A DNA stretch of 64,000 nucleotides, from assembly GCF_004000885.1 (NCBI RefSeq), contig NZ_BIMC01000004.1:186001-250000 (forward strand). Direction: 5' to 3'. The DNA is from Paenibacillus glucanolyticus NBRC 15330 (GTDB lineage: Bacteria > Bacillota > Bacilli > Paenibacillales > Paenibacillaceae). Below are positions 61,386-64,000 of this stretch, piece after piece. How positions within the stretch are numbered: position 1 is the first letter of the stretch; each line of letters begins with the position of its first letter. Both the position numbers and the translations under genes were made by a program. A model generated the notes under the pieces. The model was not told where the DNA came from. It ran no database searches and was given only the letters and a program-made list of their open reading frames with translations.

Positions 61386-61430
61386 CTGATATTCATACAG
61401 GTATCTCCATGAGAAGAAGGAGGAGTAGCA

Positions 61431-62669
61431 ATGGAAGAGCGCTTTTCATTTCATACCATCGAAGAGGCGTTATCAGATTTGAAGGAAGGCAAGGTTGTCA
61501 TTGTAGTAGACGATGAAGACCGTGAGAATGAAGGGGACTTCATCGCACTTGCCGACAAGGCAACTCCGGAAGTCATTAATTTCATGATTACGGAAGGCCG
61601 GGGGCTGGTATGTCTGCCGATGACGCAGTCCCGGGCACAGGAGCTTGATCTTAAACCGATGGTTACCCAGAACACGGACTATCATGGAACGGCCTTTACG
61701 GTTTCTATTGATCATAAGCATACCACGACAGGCATCTCCGCTTATGAACGGTCCGTGACCGTTCGGGGCATCATGGATTCAAGCGCAACCGCGGCTGATT
61801 TTCGCAGACCGGGGCATATGTTTCCCCTTATAGCCAAAGACGGCGGAGTCCTTCGCCGGGCCGGCCATACAGAGGCTGCTGTAGATCTTGCCAGATTAAG
61901 CGGGTCCTATCCTGCCGGGGTCATCTGTGAGGTGATCAAGGAGGACGGTACAATGGCACGACTTCCGGATCTGGTGGAGATTGCCAAGAAACATGACTTG
62001 AAGCTGATCAGCATCAAGGATCTGATTCATTACCGCAATGAGAAGGAAAAGCTTGTCCAGCGAGAGGTATCTGTACGGATGCCTACCGATTTCGGCGTGT
62101 TCCAGGCTGTTGCCTATACCAACGATGTGGACAATAAAGAGCATATTGCCTTGGTGAAAGGGGAGATTGACGGCAGCGAGCCTGTCCTGGTGCGTGTGCA
62201 TTCCGAGTGCCTGACAGGTGATGTGTTTCACTCCCATCGCTGTGACTGCGGTCCTCAATTCGAGGCGGCACTCCGTCAAATTGATGAGGCGGGAAGAGGC
62301 GTTCTTCTCTACATGCGTCAAGAAGGGCGTGGCATTGGCCTGATCAATAAGCTGAAAGCTTATAAACTGCAGGAAGAAGGTCTGGACACGGTTGACGCGA
62401 ACCTAAAGCTTGGCTTTGCCGCCGATTTGCGGGATTACGGCATCGGAGCTCAGATTCTGAAGGATCTGGGCGTAAGGCAGATCCGCCTGCTGACAAACAA
62501 TCCGCGCAAAATCAAAGGCTTGGAGGGCTATGGCCTGGAGGTCGTGGAACGCGTGCCGATCCAGATGCCGGAGAACGAGGATAACACCGGTTATCTTCAT
62601 ACGAAGCAAGCGAAGCTCGGTCATATGCTGAAATTCGATGATATCGAGCAAAACGAGAGCACCAACTAA
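61431..62669 (+). CDS. ribBA: bifunctional DHBP synthase / GTP cyclohydrolase II
   Basis: Makes both precursors of riboflavin. 412 residues. N-terminal RibB domain with [11 protein letters not shown] and [10 protein letters not shown]-terminal RibA domain with the zinc cysteines in H-R-C-D-C-G and G-D-V-F-H-S-H, plus [10 protein letters not shown] and T-N-N-P-R-K. GAAGGAGGAG ribosome site. A gap of about 250 bases with a large palindromic element separates it from ribH. Confidence 0.96.
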   Translation: MEERFSFHTIEEALSDLKEGKVVIVVDDEDRENEGDFIALADKATPEVINFMITEGRGLVCLPMTQSRAQELDLKPMVTQNTDYHGTAFTVSIDHKHTTTGISAYERSVTVRGIMDSSATAADFRRPGHMFPLIAKDGGVLRRAGHTEAAVDLARLSGSYPAGVICEVIKEDGTMARLPDLVEIAKKHDLKLISIKDLIHYRNEKEKLVQREVSVRMPTDFGVFQAVAYTNDVDNKEHIALVKGEIDGSEPVLVRVHSECLTGDVFHSHRCDCGPQFEAALRQIDEAGRGVLLYMRQEGRGIGLINKLKAYKLQEEGLDTVDANLKLGFAADLRDYGIGAQILKDLGVRQIRLLTNNPRKIKGLEGYGLEVVERVPIQMPENEDNTGYLHTKQAKLGHMLKFDDIEQNESTN

Positions 62670-62732
62670 TCACCAACAAAATAAAAGGTCAATCTGGTTT
62701 TTTGGTTGCTACTTAGACAGACCGAGCGAAGA

Positions 62733-62843
62733 GGACGGAATGCTGCTGGAGAAGCGTTAGCGGTCGCCTTTAACTCCTGATTTCCACCTTGGAAAATAAA
62801 TCCTGAAATCAGGAGTTAACAGCGATCGGAAGCAGCAGCCGTC
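62733..62843. repeat. large imperfect palindromic element between ribBA and ribH
   Basis: A 15-bp perfect stem, TTAACTCCTGATTTC (62770-62784) with GAAATCAGGAGTTAA (62805-62819), around a 20-base loop. It continues outward as CGGTCGC with GCGATCG (one G-U), then TGCTGCT (62741-62747) with AGCAGCA (62831-62837), then GACGG (62734-62738) with CCGTC (62839-62843). An unpaired GGAGAAGCGTTAG lies on one side. No T-run follows. It resembles mobile intergenic palindromes seen in many copies in Paenibacillus genomes, which I cannot confirm here. Confidence 0.75.
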
Positions 62844-62924
62844 AGCGCAGCGGGCTTCAAGGAGCAATTGTAAACACCAGTGAGACCTTATATAAACTCC
62901 AATCCGAAAGGAAGTCATCCCATT

Positions 62925-63392
62925 ATGGCAACAATATTTGAAGGTAAATTAGTATCCGAAGGTCTGAAATACGGTATTGTCGTGGGTCGTTTCAATGAAT
63001 TTATTACCAGCAAGCTGCTGAGCGGCGCACTCGACGCATTGAAGCGCCACGGAGCCCAGGAGAATGAAGTCGATGTGGCCTGGGTGCCGGGAGCGTTTGA
63101 AATCCCGCTCATTGCCCAGAAGATGGCAGAAAGCGGCAAGTATGATGCCATAATCACCCTGGGAACCGTCATCCGCGGCTCCACTACCCATTATGATTAT
63201 GTGTGCAACGAAGTGGCTAAGGGCGTATCGGCCATTAACCTGAAGACCGGCGTACCTACCATTTTCGGTGTGGTAACGACAGAGAATATCGAACAAGCCG
63301 TGGAGCGTGCGGGAACGAAAGCCGGTAACAAAGGCTGGGATTCAGCCATGGCGGCCATCGAAATGGCAAACTTGACGAAAAGCCTAAAATAG
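62925..63392 (+). CDS. ribH: 6,7-dimethyl-8-ribityllumazine synthase
   Basis: Forms the lumazine used by RibE; assembles into 60-mers. 155 residues: [35 protein letters not shown], and [17 protein letters not shown] precedes ATG 62925; the earlier in-frame codons to 62880 are rejected. Last gene of the rib group; terminator follows. Confidence 0.96.
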   Translation: MATIFEGKLVSEGLKYGIVVGRFNEFITSKLLSGALDALKRHGAQENEVDVAWVPGAFEIPLIAQKMAESGKYDAIITLGTVIRGSTTHYDYVCNEVAKGVSAINLKTGVPTIFGVVTTENIEQAVERAGTKAGNKGWDSAMAAIEMANLTKSLK

Positions 63393-63406
63393 TGCTTATT
63401 TAATGT

Positions 63407-63441
63407 AGTGCTCTTTTTCAGAGCACTGCATTTTATTTTTT
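63407..63441 (+). terminator. terminator after ribH
   Basis: AGTGCTCT, loop TTTTC, AGAGCACT, then TTTTATTTTTT nearby. Confidence 0.85.
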
Positions 63442-63457
63442 GGCGGGAGGATTCACC

Positions 63458-64000
63458 GTGACCGTATTATACAAGCTGGAAACGTTTGAAGGACCGCTCG
63501 ATCTGCTGCTGCATTTGATTGATAAAGCGGAAATCGACATCCAGGATATCCCCGTCAGCGAGATTACCGAACAATACATGGCCTATTTGCACAATATGCA
63601 GGAGCTGGAGCTCGAAATTACAAGCGAATTTCTGGTAATGGCTGCAACGCTGCTGTCTATAAAGAGCAAGCTGCTGCTTCCGAAGCCCCCGGTTATCGAA
63701 ATGGACGAGTTCGATTTTTATGATGAGGACGACATGGATCCGAGAGCGGAGCTTATACAGAAGCTGATCGAATATCGCAAATACAAAGGCATTGCCCGCC
63801 ATCTTCATGAGAAGGAATGGGAGCGGAGTCTGATCTACTCCAAGGAAGCGGAAGACCTCACTCCTTTTATGCCTGAGGTGGAAGAGAACCCGGTGCTGGG
63901 GCTGCACATTTCAGATTTGATCAGTGCTTTTCAAAAAGCGTTAAACAAAGCAGTCAAACGTACATCGTATGCCCGTATTCAGCGGGATGAAATATCGGTA
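63458..64000 (+). CDS. scpA: segregation and condensation protein A (5' part)
   Basis: The kleisin subunit of the SMC-ScpAB condensin. 181 residues are seen before the window ends. The N-terminal F-E-G-P-L-D-L-L-L-H-L-I-D-K-A-E-I-D-I, the motif E-F-L-V-M-A-A-T-L-L-S-I-K-S-K-L-L-L-P and an acidic stretch (D-E-F-D-F-Y-D-E-D-D) follow the usual ScpA layout. The start is GTG 63458 with GGGAGG upstream. scpA follows the rib genes in B. subtilis too. Confidence 0.95.
   Translation, partial: MTVLYKLETFEGPLDLLLHLIDKAEIDIQDIPVSEITEQYMAYLHNMQELELEITSEFLVMAATLLSIKSKLLLPKPPVIEMDEFDFYDEDDMDPRAELIQKLIEYRKYKGIARHLHEKEWERSLIYSKEAEDLTPFMPEVEENPVLGLHISDLISAFQKALNKAVKRTSYARIQRDEISV

Noticed and set aside
1-64000. 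CRISPR arrays, tRNA or rRNA genes, transposases, prophage or defence systems
   Set aside because: No spaced repeats, cloverleaf-like segments, inverted-repeat-bounded transposase genes or phage gene clusters were found on either strand.

Overview
This 64-kb window comes from an endospore-forming low-to-mid-GC Firmicute, most likely Paenibacillus or a close relative. It carries spoIIIAA-AH, spoIVB, spo0A, spoIIM, spoIIAA-AB-sigF and spoVA genes. Gene order follows the Bacillus subtilis yqhO-to-scpA region, with rearrangements typical of Paenibacillaceae: an asp23/amaP/DUF2273 trio after accBC, lipB after the branched-chain dehydrogenase E2 gene, and spoVAF directly after spoVAB. There are no rRNA or tRNA genes, no CRISPR array and no transposase.

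Layout. 1-6.5 kb: end of yqhO, yqhPQ on the minus strand, yqhR, aroQ, an M24 peptidase, efp, lysC (with an internal start for a beta subunit) and yqhV. 6.5-12.3 kb: the spoIIIA operon behind a good SigE-type promoter. 12.4-27 kb: accBC, the alkaline-shock trio, nusB-folD-xseAB-ispA-dxs-tlyA, an unrecognised membrane-anchored protein, argR, recN and spoIVB. 27-28 kb: spo0A, whose upstream region has two 0A boxes around a SigH-like promoter.

28-35.4 kb is the accessory part: an AT-rich zinc-ribbon membrane protein gene, an ArsR-type regulator divergent from a sugar ABC transporter (binding protein and two permeases, no ATPase), an intracellular GH43 glycosidase, an SDR-type epimerase and a small protein. 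The transporter promoter overlaps a perfect cre site, and the intergenic region has repeated GTTAAT/ATTAAC half-sites.

35.4-47.9 kb: yqzF, the branched-chain 2-oxoacid dehydrogenase genes (lpdV-bkdAA-bkdAB-bkdB), lipB, a 33-codon Prli42-like gene, a PepT-like peptidase, a TPR-like gene, a 54-codon mciZ homologue, nudF, an endonuclease Q gene, spoIIM and fur. 48-57.7 kb: a DUF4227 gene, xerD (first catalytic Arg replaced by Lys), punA, dacF, spoIIAA-AB-sigF, spoVAA-AB-AF and lysA. 57.8-64 kb: ppiB, a thioesterase gene, an FMN riboswitch with ribD-ribE-ribBA-ribH (a large palindromic element lies between ribBA and ribH) and the start of scpA.

How the genes work together. Sporulation runs through the window: Spo0A and SigH switch on spo0A and spoIIA; SigF and SpoIVB signal from the forespore; SigE drives spoIIIA and spoIIM for engulfment and the feeding channel; SpoVA proteins and DacF act later in the forespore; MciZ blocks FtsZ in the mother cell. 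The rest is core metabolism (fatty acid, isoprenoid, folate, lysine/DAP, lipoate and riboflavin) plus DNA repair. Starts were re-chosen from Shine-Dalgarno spacing wherever the longest open frame looked too long.
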